NCBI GenBank assembly: GCA_002407865.1
Contig: DHPI01000039.1
Location: forward strand, 5,210 to 16,409
Direction: 5' to 3'
DNA from: Spirochaetia bacterium UBA5368
Lineage (GTDB): Bacteria > Spirochaetota > UBA4802 > UBA5368
DNA length: 11,200 bases
Made by a program: the position numbers and the translations under genes. Below the pieces are notes generated by a model. The model did not search any database, was not told the origin of the DNA, and was given only the letters and a program-made list of their open reading frames with translations. Below, piece by piece: positions 1 through 7,455 of the stretch. Within the stretch, counting starts at the first letter, position 1. Every line of letters starts with the position of its first letter.

Positions 1-2016
1 CGCCTTCAACAGGCTGAGACGGTTCAGGCCGATATTCTGAAAACCATGGCGGTCAAGATACGATTTCAACCGTTTCTGCAACATCGTATTGTTCAGATAC
101 GCGGAATTCAACGTCACGGTGACGGCGCCCTTCGTATTCGCGAGCAGATGCGAGAGCCTGTAGCCATTCATCGAATAATCGATATCGATGTTCATCGATC
201 CCCCCACCTCCCCGGAAATTTTACTGTCATGGGCGAACGCACCGATATCAAAGTTCTCGCACTTCGCCTTCACCGCAAGGGACGGTTGGTCGCTCTTCAG
301 ATACCCGCTTATATCCAGGAAATACATGCCTCCATAGCCGGTGCACGAAAATGCGCCGCTTCGCACGTACCCATCATTCATGGCCACATTGAACATAATA
401 TTTCGCAAGCGGGCGCCTCCGGCGAACCGCAGCGAATCGACAGCAACCGCGCAATTGACGTTATTATTATTCGTAAAGACGCCGGCAGGCTTTTTCAGAA
501 AAAAGATTTCCTCATAGCCTCGCTCGCTATCCGCGTACGCCTTTTCAATCAGGGACGATATCCCGCCGGAGAGAGCCGATGCGAGCATGGCGGCATCCAT
601 GGTTTTCGATTGCACGCCAAGCGAACCGCTCGACGAAAACGGGGCCCATCCATTCACGAATCCATCATATTTCAACGAAAGATCCGATATCCCCGTAAAG
701 CCGCCAACATCGCAGATGAGCCTCCCGTTCTGAACCGACACCAAGGCATGCAGGTCTCTGACCAGCTCTTTTTTTACGCGCTTCACATTTTTTACCGCTT
801 CCGCATCCTCTAACGCAACGGTAAGCGACACGTCGTGGAGTATGCCGTGAAGCATGTCCCAGTACAACCTTCCATCTGCGCTCAGCACGCCGCCGTATGT
901 TACATCCCGCCACGGCGTACAGCGCTCCGAGAGGGAGTCAAGGTCGTTTTTTCCCGAGTGCAGCGATACGCTGATATATTTTTCACTGCCGTTATCGCCG
1001 TATATTCCGGAAAGCGAAACACGAATCGCAGAATCGTATATATCGCATTTTCTCACCACATACCGTGCACCGCCGCGCAGCACGTCCGTCACCAGATCGA
1101 TATTCAGGTTTTCGTTCGCGACGACAGTCAAGACGCCCCGCCCATCCTGGCGCGCAATACCGAGATTATTGAACCGCACGCCACCGCTGACGCTCAGCGC
1201 ATCGTTGTACGTATTGACGGCAATGTCTGTGGAGATCCCCCCGAACATCGACAGGGGGCTGCCAGCCAAATCCCCGCTAACGACATTGAGATATGAAAGA
1301 TCGAAATTTTCAATCACGGCCCGGTGGGTGGAAAAATGTATCCGTTCGCGATTTGTAATGATACCGCTTCCGGCAAGCTTCAGCATGCCCCTGCTGATCT
1401 CGGCGCTGTTGAAAGGCTCGATGTCGCCCTTTACTGAATAATGGATTTTTTCGTCTTCAATACCGACATCAGCTGAAATATCCCTGCAGCCTATTTCAAG
1501 CTTATTATTGCGGAATCCTTCAACATAACGGAACCTGGCCCCGCGGATGGATATGTAAAATCCGGAAAAATCAATACACCGCATATCGCCGAACCGCTTT
1601 CCCGACAGAAATACATCGCGCAAAAATTCCGAATAGTCCTTCCCGTATTTTTTCACCAGCGATATTTCCGCATCACGCAATATTATCTCATCAACGAGCA
1701 TCGTCCCCGCAACAAGTTTTGCCAGATTGCACTTGATCACAACCCGCCCGCATTTTACGAGACTGATGTTATCGTTGAAATCGCTGGCGATTGACACATC
1801 GAGATTCGTGATAACGATATTGCCCCTGAAATCCAGGCCGATATCCCCGAAATTCACCGCTTTGCTGAAGTTCTCTTTAAAAAAAAGCGGCACCTCTTCT
1901 TTCAGCCTTCTTTCCGAAACGGCAATCGATATCACCGTCTCAAAGACGGCAAACATCAGCAACAGCGCCGCGACGGCGAGGCCGAATTTAAAGAGGATTG
2001 ACTTTTTTATACGCAT
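1..2016 (-). CDS. AsmA-family envelope protein, C-terminus cut by window edge
   Basis: The reverse strand is open for 672 codons from the ATG at 2016 to the window edge, with no stop; the C-terminus lies beyond position 1. An N-terminal membrane anchor (about residues 8-31, preceded by basic MRIKKS) is followed by a long, probably periplasmic, beta-rich region of alternating hydrophobic strands. About residues 598-672 look like the AsmA C-terminal signature: an SGEVGGSMNIDI strand, then LLANTKGAVTVTLNSAYLNN, matching the family pattern of a G-rich repeat, a 'G.v.v.l..a.l.n' strand and a polar tail. AsmA/TamB/YhdP-type proteins are known to bridge the envelope and help move lipids or assemble the outer membrane; that role here is inferred from family only. 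No strong Shine-Dalgarno precedes the ATG, and no better start was seen. It is divergent from the small gene at 2192. Confidence 0.8.
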   Translation of the reverse strand, partial: MRIKKSILFKFGLAVAALLLMFAVFETVISIAVSERRLKEEVPLFFKENFSKAVNFGDIGLDFRGNIVITNLDVSIASDFNDNISLVKCGRVVIKCNLAKLVAGTMLVDEIILRDAEISLVKKYGKDYSEFLRDVFLSGKRFGDMRCIDFSGFYISIRGARFRYVEGFRNNKLEIGCRDISADVGIEDEKIHYSVKGDIEPFNSAEISRGMLKLAGSGIITNRERIHFSTHRAVIENFDLSYLNVVSGDLAGSPLSMFGGISTDIAVNTYNDALSVSGGVRFNNLGIARQDGRGVLTVVANENLNIDLVTDVLRGGARYVVRKCDIYDSAIRVSLSGIYGDNGSEKYISVSLHSGKNDLDSLSERCTPWRDVTYGGVLSADGRLYWDMLHGILHDVSLTVALEDAEAVKNVKRVKKELVRDLHALVSVQNGRLICDVGGFTGISDLSLKYDGFVNGWAPFSSSGSLGVQSKTMDAAMLASALSGGISSLIEKAYADSERGYEEIFFLKKPAGVFTNNNNVNCAVAVDSLRFAGGARLRNIMFNVAMNDGYVRSGAFSCTGYGGMYFLDISGYLKSDQPSLAVKAKCENFDIGAFAHDSKISGEVGGSMNIDIDYSMNGYRLSHLLANTKGAVTVTLNSAYLNNTMLQKRLKSYLDRHGFQNIGLNRLSLLKA

Positions 2017-2191
2017 TAGTAGTATGTATTTCAGGATGCGATAGTATGTGTTTGTGACCGCCGCGCATTCCAGTTCTCACCATAACACCGCCGGCGGACA
2101 TGAACTTTCATACAAACCCGCACTGCCGCGGCGCGTCAAGTACAATATGGCAATTGCGTGACAATGCACACTGTGTTCGAGGTTCTAATTT
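2017..2191. promoter_or_regulatory. divergent intergenic region, promoters not resolved
   Basis: These 175 bp separate two divergent starts, so promoters for both genes are expected here. Leftward, a weak candidate is TTGACG (complement of 2134-2139) with TTGTAT (complement of 2110-2115) at an 18-bp spacing; only the -35 is good. Rightward, TACAAT (2141-2146) resembles a -10 but has no matching -35. Other elements are a perfect 10-bp palindrome CCGCCGGCGG (2088-2097), GCAATTGC (2150-2157), and a direct repeat next to the leftward start. No coding potential was seen. Confidence 0.35.
2020..2053. repeat. 12-bp direct repeat beside the AsmA-like start codon
   Basis: TAGTATGTATTT (2020-2031) and TAGTATGTGTTT (2042-2053) match at 11 of 12 positions, with starts 22 bp apart, about two helical turns. 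On the coding strand of the leftward gene the copies read AAACACATACTA and AAATACATACTA, the second ending three bases before the ATG. The spacing would suit a repressor bound to one DNA face; that is inference. Chance repetition in AT-rich DNA is possible. Confidence 0.4.
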
Positions 2192-2515
2192 ATGGAAGAA
2201 AAAAGATATATCAACCGCCTGTTGTCAACTTCAAAAAAATTCGATATCGAAAGGCTCGACCGGCTCACTTTTTATGACACACATGTGGCGTTTGAGGGTA
2301 CGCCAAAAAAGCACTCGACCGACAGAACCAAGGTCATTCTGCTGACCGATCCCTTTTCGCAGCATAACATTTTTTACGAGTTTCCGATCAACGCCATAGA
2401 GCACATCGAGGAACTGGGCACGATCTCATCGGAAGACGGGAAAAGCGCCGCAAAACTTCGCCTCTGGATCAAAAAAGGAGCCCTTGGCATCAAATACGAG
2501 CCTTTTATCATATAA
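2192..2515 (+). CDS. conserved-looking hypothetical protein, 107 residues
   Basis: I do not recognise this family. The start is well supported: GAGG at 2179-2182 sits 9 bp before the ATG. The product is soluble, with no signal peptide or membrane segment. It opens with a charged stretch likely to be helical (about residues 1-25), then several strand-like segments: LTFYDTHVAFEG (25-36), a TKVILLTDPF strand and turn, HNIFYEFPINAIEHIEEL, and a C-terminal KLRLWIKKGALGIKYEPFII. That pattern suggests a small alpha/beta or PH-like barrel fold, which is only a guess. It reads in the same direction as the DHH phosphoesterase gene 99 bp downstream, but a separate promoter for the latter seems likely. 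The length, codon use and good ribosome site make it a real gene; its function is unknown. Confidence 0.75.
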   Translation: MEEKRYINRLLSTSKKFDIERLDRLTFYDTHVAFEGTPKKHSTDRTKVILLTDPFSQHNIFYEFPINAIEHIEELGTISSEDGKSAAKLRLWIKKGALGIKYEPFII

Positions 2516-2539
2516 TTCACTTCGCCCGATATTTATTAA

Positions 2540-2570
2540 TTGCCTTTTTTAAGGTTTCAAACGCTATAAT
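2540..2570 (+). promoter_or_regulatory. putative sigma70-type promoter for the DHH gene
   Basis: A perfect -10 hexamer TATAAT lies at 2565-2570. The best -35-like hexamer is TTGCCT at 2540-2545, with a longer than ideal 19-bp spacer. Transcription would begin near 2577, giving a leader of about 38 nt before the ATG at 2615. The rest of the 99-bp gap is AT-rich; CCTTTTTTAAGG (2543-2554) is palindromic but lacks the GC stem plus U-tract of an intrinsic terminator. Confidence 0.45.
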
Positions 2571-2614
2571 ACTCATTAATAGCAAATTCCAATCATTCGT
2601 ATGCCATACACAGT

Positions 2615-3787
2615 ATGATCAAGCACTCGATCAGGACGATACAGGAAAAGAACAGGATAATCTCGAATATCATCGACGCGATCCTCACGCGAAACAACTT
2701 TCTCATCTGCGGCCACCGTAATCCCGACGAGGACTGCATATCCTCAATGGTCGCAATAGCCATTCTGCTAAACAAATTCGACAAGTTTCCGGTCATCTAC
2801 CTTCACGGCCCCGTGTCGGATAATCTTCAATACCTCATTCACATCTGCAGATTTAATTCGATAAAAATCGTCACCGGCACAAAAAAAATACAAAACAACA
2901 TAGATGTCATCATCGTCTGCGACACCCCAAAGGCGTCCATGATCGATATCCCTAAAAGCATGATGCCGCTTTTCAATAAAAAAGAAATTACTAAGATAGA
3001 ATTCGATCACCATATCGGCGGTGACGGCGAATATATAGGCGACGCCGGCCATTGCCTCGTGACGGAGGCGTCATCTTCGAGCGAACTGGTAGGATATCTC
3101 GCGCTGAAACTGCGCACCAGAAAAAAAATACTCATGCGTTACCTGATATCCGATCCCTTCTCGCGGAATTTCGTGCTCGCGATTCTCACGGGCATCATAG
3201 GGGACACCAACAAGGGGCAGTTTCTCAAATCGAGACGGGAACAAAAATTTTACGAGATTTTTTCCCGCATGTACAACGATATTTTAATGAAGACGACGGT
3301 GCGGGAAACCAATTTCACAAACATGGACCAGGTGTTCAGCGAGTTGCAGCACCTTTCCAAGAAGGAAGAAGAATGTTTTACCTACATGATGAAAAGGAAA
3401 CAGCATTCAAATTCGATAGGCTACATTGTACTCTCCAGGGACGAATCGAAGCGCCTTTTCCACGAATTCGATGAGGAAACAATAATCTCCGTAACGAAGG
3501 CCGCGGCAAACGAGCTCGCGGAAAAAAGCGGTAAATTAAGTTTAATATGCTATTATGACATGCCCGCAGACACAGGACTCATCCAGTTCCGCATGCGGCG
3601 CAGCCATATATTCAAGGATTACGATCTGAGACATGTTCTCAAACTCTTCTCGGTTACAAACGGCGGCGGCCACGAGGGCGCAATAGGGTTCCGCTTCGAC
3701 AGGAAATCGATGCCCCATCCCGTCCGCTTTGCCGACGACATGATCGCACGAATAGAGAAGGAGCTTCAGGATCTCGCGGGCGCCTGA
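2615..3787 (+). CDS. DHH/DHHA1 family phosphoesterase (c-di-AMP phosphodiesterase or nanoRNase type)
   Basis: All DHH metal-binding motifs are visible: motif I GHRNPDEDC (H34, D38, D40), motif II VCDTP (D103), motif III DHHIGG (D131-H133) and motif IV GIIGDTN (D197). The C-terminal DHHA1 substrate-binding domain carries NGGGHEGAIGF (about 349-359). No membrane segment or PAS/GGDEF module is present, so it is a stand-alone cytoplasmic enzyme like NrnA or DhhP rather than GdpP. Such enzymes use manganese to hydrolyse c-di-AMP, pApA or short RNA; sequence alone does not choose among these. At 390 residues it is longer than the usual 310-340, with an added charged segment at about 205-265 between the two domains. 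The ATG has no strong Shine-Dalgarno. A five-codon frame (2601-2618) ends by overlapping this start as ATGA. The gene converges on the phosphatase gene that ends at 3796. Confidence 0.88.
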   Translation: MIKHSIRTIQEKNRIISNIIDAILTRNNFLICGHRNPDEDCISSMVAIAILLNKFDKFPVIYLHGPVSDNLQYLIHICRFNSIKIVTGTKKIQNNIDVIIVCDTPKASMIDIPKSMMPLFNKKEITKIEFDHHIGGDGEYIGDAGHCLVTEASSSSELVGYLALKLRTRKKILMRYLISDPFSRNFVLAILTGIIGDTNKGQFLKSRREQKFYEIFSRMYNDILMKTTVRETNFTNMDQVFSELQHLSKKEEECFTYMMKRKQHSNSIGYIVLSRDESKRLFHEFDEETIISVTKAAANELAEKSGKLSLICYYDMPADTGLIQFRMRRSHIFKDYDLRHVLKLFSVTNGGGHEGAIGFRFDRKSMPHPVRFADDMIARIEKELQDLAGA

Positions 3788-3795
3788 GAAACCCC

Positions 3796-6015
3796 CTATT
3801 TCATTTTTCGCAGCTCGTTAAGTTCAAACAGCGCCATTTTATTGTCGGAGTCGAGATTGATCACCTTCTCGAAACTGTGAATGGCATCGACGCGTCTTCC
3901 CATCTTTTTATACGCCATTCCCAGCGCATAATGGGCGTTGACGAAATTCTGATCGATTCGAAGCGATCCTTCGAGCATATCGACGGCGTTCTGGTAATCC
4001 ATCATCTGGTAGTACGCAGCGCCCCCGATATAATACGCATACTTGTTTCTCTTGTCGCCTTCAATATATGAGAGCACTTTTTCGACCGCAAGAGCAAAGT
4101 TGTTCACGCGGAAATAATTTTTTGCGAGATTGTATTGCAGCTTCTTGTTTTCCGGATACAGTGAAAGGCCGCGTTCGAGATAGTCAATGGCCTCGTAGTA
4201 CCTGTTCTCCTCAACCAGCTTCTTCGCGCTTTTAATGATATCGACGGCTTCATCGCGCGCAAGCTCGATTACCAGCAGCGTGATATCGTCCTCAACCTGC
4301 GCCCCGCCGATGAAACGCTGCACATCCTCGACGATAGACGATGTGAAATCCTCGATCTGCATTTTCGAATTTTTCAATATCGTTTCCGAAAGACGCTCAA
4401 CAGAATATTCCGTTCTGTTCACGTCAATAGCCTCGGGAATGCCGTCGGTGTAAAGGATGAGCCTGTCGCCATAGCGCATCTTCGTTATCTTTTCCTCGTA
4501 CGAATCGCGGGCCTCCTCGATCGCGCCGATAAAGAGGCCGTTTGTATCGAGAAATTCAATCCGGTTTTCGGCGGAGCGCAAAAGTATCGCTTTCTGGTGG
4601 CTCGCGTTCGCGTACGCCACGTTGTATTCATCGTCAATCGCCACAAAAAAGGATGTCAGGTAGTCCTGTGTTTTCACATGATCGATCATATTCTGGTTTA
4701 CTTCCTGAAATATCCTTCTCGGGGAATCGAACCTGTTGCAGGCATTACCGAACGCTACCTTCGCCATGGTTGTCACGAGCGCGGCGGGAATGCCATGCCC
4801 CGACACGTCGGCGACAAGGATCCCCAGCTTGCCGTCTTTCAACTGAAACACGTCGTAAAAGTCGCCCCCGATCTTTTCCATAGCAATATAGCGCACCGAA
4901 AACTTGAGTTCATTCCAGTCGTCCACCTTGCCGGGGAGAATGCCGCGCTGAATGGTGCCTGCGATATCGAGCTGCTTCTGGATCATATCATCCTTTTCTT
5001 TCAAATCCGCGAGCGCGCTCTGCAACTCCATCGTACGCCGCTCGACCTTCATCTCCATGTTTCTGCGGTGTTCCTCAATTTCACGGCCCATTTCAATAAG
5101 GCCGTATTCGATGGCCGCGAATTCACTATCAAGGGAAAGCACCCTGAACCGCGCCTCGCCGCCGGTGGAGATACCCTTCGCGAAACGGCTCATTTCCTGT
5201 AAAATTCTCAATATCGAACTGGTATTGGCAATCATGAGAAGCACTGCGGCGACAATGGCGATAAAGAAATATATCAGGATCGCCCCGGTATCCGATTCAT
5301 AAAAAAACCGGCTCTTTTCGAGGAGGGCGGCGAACGTCAGCATGGTAAGCACCATCAGTATGACGAAAAAAGCGAACTTAACGCGGATTCCCGAAAGCGA
5401 TCTCGGGCGCACCATGATTTTTCTGTCGAGCAGTTCATTATAGCATGTAGCGCGTTCATACCCGGTGAGTATCTCGGTAATAAGGTACGTCGACATGCCG
5501 TACAAAATCCACACAACCAGAACGACAAGGCCGACGATTTTTACCACCAGCCTCATGATTTCGACGTTATATGTGCCGTGGAACTTCATATCCAGATAGA
5601 ACAGCACAATAATAAGCAGGCCGGAAAATGCCGTATACGCGACAGACATGATCATGTTGTACAGCGGGAGGTCGGAAATATACACATGCAGTTTTTTCAA
5701 CTCATCATCGCTGATGCGTGTATCGAGCGTATTACCGTGCATGTACTTATTAATATAGCGGAGCGATTTAAAAAAAGCCGGTATCTTCAGGCGAGTCAAC
5801 ATGCCGAACTGGATATAATGCAGCAACGTTACCGCTGTAACGGCGATAATGAACCACTTCACAATAAGGTCGAAAAACTCACTGCTGGAAGAGATCAGAA
5901 ACGATGTCCCGAGGAAATAGCCGAAGACCGCACCGATCCAGCCGCATAACACCGTCATGAACACGACCGCGAACGAGTAGCTGATAGTACGCGCCAAAAA
6001 ATAAAAAAATCTCAT
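3796..6015 (-). CDS. membrane SpoIIE/PP2C-type protein phosphatase with HAMP-like linker and TPRs
   Basis: The 739-residue protein has about six hydrophobic helices (roughly 11-40, 52-72, 119-142, 154-178, 211-231, 244-265), then a HAMP-like segment (about 266-318) and a coiled coil (about 310-345). The SpoIIE/PP2C domain spans about 346-588, with the metal-binding motifs GGDFYDV (383-389), ADVSGHG (402-408), TDG (523-525) and EDDITLLVI (575-583). All the expected acidic residues are present, so it is probably active. Residues about 594-739 form three to four TPRs, e.g. ALGMAYKKMGRRVDAIHSFE. The family dephosphorylates serine or threonine on anti-sigma-factor antagonists. Here the membrane part probably senses a signal and the TPRs bind a partner; no anti-sigma factor, STAS protein or kinase lies nearby. 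AAAGGTG about 8 bases before the ATG supports the start. Confidence 0.92.
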   Translation of the reverse strand: MRFFYFLARTISYSFAVVFMTVLCGWIGAVFGYFLGTSFLISSSSEFFDLIVKWFIIAVTAVTLLHYIQFGMLTRLKIPAFFKSLRYINKYMHGNTLDTRISDDELKKLHVYISDLPLYNMIMSVAYTAFSGLLIIVLFYLDMKFHGTYNVEIMRLVVKIVGLVVLVVWILYGMSTYLITEILTGYERATCYNELLDRKIMVRPRSLSGIRVKFAFFVILMVLTMLTFAALLEKSRFFYESDTGAILIYFFIAIVAAVLLMIANTSSILRILQEMSRFAKGISTGGEARFRVLSLDSEFAAIEYGLIEMGREIEEHRRNMEMKVERRTMELQSALADLKEKDDMIQKQLDIAGTIQRGILPGKVDDWNELKFSVRYIAMEKIGGDFYDVFQLKDGKLGILVADVSGHGIPAALVTTMAKVAFGNACNRFDSPRRIFQEVNQNMIDHVKTQDYLTSFFVAIDDEYNVAYANASHQKAILLRSAENRIEFLDTNGLFIGAIEEARDSYEEKITKMRYGDRLILYTDGIPEAIDVNRTEYSVERLSETILKNSKMQIEDFTSSIVEDVQRFIGGAQVEDDITLLVIELARDEAVDIIKSAKKLVEENRYYEAIDYLERGLSLYPENKKLQYNLAKNYFRVNNFALAVEKVLSYIEGDKRNKYAYYIGGAAYYQMMDYQNAVDMLEGSLRIDQNFVNAHYALGMAYKKMGRRVDAIHSFEKVINLDSDNKMALFELNELRKMK

Positions 6016-6064
6016 ACCGGCACCTTTTATCCGTGGGATTTACCGCGTCGTTACAGTATATTCC

Positions 6065-6094
6065 ATTATCGGTACATTAATCCCGATGAGGCAA
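6065..6094 (-). promoter_or_regulatory. putative sigma70-type promoter for the SpoIIE phosphatase gene
   Basis: Read leftward, the -35 is TTGCCT (complement of 6089-6094) and the -10 is GATAAT (complement of 6065-6070), with an 18-bp spacer. Transcription would start near 6058, about 43 nt before the ATG at 6015. The -35 hexamer is the same as at the DHH promoter. Assignment is by eye only. Confidence 0.45.
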
Positions 6095-6153
6095 CTCAAA
6101 TTTTAAATACAGGGTATTTTTAAAACTCGGGAAACAGGCAAGATATCCCTTCA

Positions 6154-6177
6154 ACTTATACACAAATGTTTATAAGT
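6154..6177. repeat. 24-bp imperfect palindrome, operator-like
   Basis: ACTTATA (6154-6160) and TATAAGT (6171-6177) are inverted copies. The centre ACA..TGT continues the symmetry, so 10 of 12 base pairs match about the dyad at 6165/6166. It lies about 60-90 bp upstream of the putative SpoIIE-gene promoter and 57-80 bp past the FGE-like stop. A regulator-binding site fits better than a terminator, because the stem is AT-rich and has no U-tract. Confidence 0.4.
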
Positions 6178-6189
6178 GTGTTAGCAAGT

Positions 6190-6202
6190 GTAAAAATTTT
6201 AC
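6190..6202. repeat. 13-bp AT-rich palindrome
   Basis: GTAAAAATTTTAC is perfectly symmetric around one central A (six of six pairs). It lies 13 bp from the larger palindrome in the same AT-rich gap (6016-6233). The direct repeat AAGTGT occurs at 6174-6179 and again at 6186-6191, joining the two elements. The cluster may be an upstream regulatory site, or only AT-rich sequence. Confidence 0.3.
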
Positions 6203-6233
6203 TCACATAATAAATTATTTTGTAATTCTATTT

Positions 6234-7445
6234 TCAATCAGAAATTCTGTCAAGAATTGTCGGGTCCTTTACGCAACGAAATCCGCCGATGGCATCAGAA
6301 TACAGGTTGGGAAGCCCCCCGATTTGCCGTGCGGTGGTGCGCACGCCATAGCCTGTGGAAAACCATCCGCCGCCGCGCAGCACCTTGACCTGGGTTCCGT
6401 ATCGCCTGTCGACATATTTGCTGCCCTTATATGCGCAATACCAGCTTGAGGTCCATTCGATGGCATTCCCGGCCATGTTGACAGCGCCGCACGGGGCGTT
6501 TCCAGGGCCATCGAAATCTGTTACGGGGAGCAGCCCTCCTGTTCGGCCCGCATGTACGCCCTTCCCTTTTGCCGCGGATTCCCAGTACTCACGCGAATTG
6601 GCGCGCGACGGATCAAACACCATCCCCCAGGGATACACGCGCGGAAACCTGTTCTTCATGTACTCATGACCGCCCATCTCATAGATCTCAAAACCGGCGC
6701 CCCGCGCCGCCTTTTCCCATTCCTCCTCGGTGGGAAGACGCTTGTGCGCCCACGCGGCGTAGCGCTCGGCCTCCTTATACGTCACAATAACCGGCAGATC
6801 GGCATCGCCCTCACTATATACGCTGTTTTCCCACGTGCGCGGCGTCGGACCGTTTGTCCGCATAATGAAATTTTGATAATCCCTGTTCGAAACCTCATAC
6901 CGGTCAATATAATAATCCGGAAGGTACAGCATCTGTTCGGGCCCCTCGTCCTTTTCGCCGTCATTCGACCCGAATATAAATTTTCCGGCGACCACCAGCA
7001 CCATTTCACGATTATCCATCTCGGAGACTATTTTCTGCCTGTAGACAATCATCTCCCTCGGCCTCGGCTCGGAAAAGTCCCTCGTTTTGCGCTCCTTTTC
7101 TTTTCGAAGGCCTATGCTCGCTCCTGCCCGAATAAGCGACTCATCCTGCGGGTTCTCAAGGGCGTATTCCGCCATTACCCTGAACAACGGGCCTGTCGAC
7201 AATCTCAGTTTTTGCACATTACGTACGGTAATCGTCCCGATGGCCCTGTCTCCCTCGACAATAAAATAATTCGTCGCGTCCGGCATTTCCCTGAACATGA
7301 GAGTGATAACGCCGTCTTTACGAACGGAATCGATCGCAGCGCGCAGGTCGTATTTCTGCGAATAGAGATAGCTTGCCGATCCGCCGCAAATAATCATGGC
7401 GACTATACAGCAGATTGTTCTCGCGATATTTCGTCGTGTGCTCAT
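6234..7445 (-). CDS. exported SUMF1/FGE-fold protein lacking the catalytic cysteines
   Basis: An N-terminal signal or anchor (about residues 8-27) suggests export. Residues about 30-130 form an unrecognised small domain. Residues about 147-395 are a formylglycine-generating-enzyme fold: FIFGSNDGEKDEGP (157-170), IDRYEVSNRDYQNF (180-193), KRLPTEEEWEKAARG (235-249), YPWG (271-274), NMAGNAIEWTSSWY (323-336), VLRGGGWF (355-362) and GGFRCV (387-392). True FGE carries two cysteines just after RGGS in this last region; here the stretch reads RGGGWFSTGYGVR, with serine in place of the first. Formylglycine formation is therefore unlikely. Such relatives act as binding or scaffold proteins, or as other enzymes (EgtB- or PvdO-like); which applies is unknown. 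It is the last gene of the leftward operon, 10 bp after the metallophosphatase stop, with only a weak Shine-Dalgarno, so translational coupling is likely. Confidence 0.87.
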   Translation of the reverse strand: MSTRRNIARTICCIVAMIICGGSASYLYSQKYDLRAAIDSVRKDGVITLMFREMPDATNYFIVEGDRAIGTITVRNVQKLRLSTGPLFRVMAEYALENPQDESLIRAGASIGLRKEKERKTRDFSEPRPREMIVYRQKIVSEMDNREMVLVVAGKFIFGSNDGEKDEGPEQMLYLPDYYIDRYEVSNRDYQNFIMRTNGPTPRTWENSVYSEGDADLPVIVTYKEAERYAAWAHKRLPTEEEWEKAARGAGFEIYEMGGHEYMKNRFPRVYPWGMVFDPSRANSREYWESAAKGKGVHAGRTGGLLPVTDFDGPGNAPCGAVNMAGNAIEWTSSWYCAYKGSKYVDRRYGTQVKVLRGGGWFSTGYGVRTTARQIGGLPNLYSDAIGGFRCVKDPTILDRISD

Positions 7446-7455
7446 AAATGATTAC

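Noticed and set aside
46..813. A 255-codon open frame on the + strand
   Set aside because: It lies wholly opposite the AsmA-like gene, has an Arg/His/Ile-rich composition typical of antisense frames and no ribosome site, whereas the reverse strand gives a coherent 672-codon protein.
2543..2554. CCTTTTTTAAGG as a terminator after the 107-residue gene
   Set aside because: The stem is short and AT-rich without a following U-tract, and it overlaps the likely promoter of the DHH gene.
6016..6233. A small RNA or riboswitch in the AT-rich gap
   Set aside because: No GC-rich stem, conserved aptamer-like element or terminator is visible; the symmetric elements fit protein-binding sites better.
6552..7451. 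A 299-codon open frame on the + strand
   Set aside because: It is antisense to the FGE-like gene, whose motifs are clear; the + frame has no recognisable domain and an unlikely composition.
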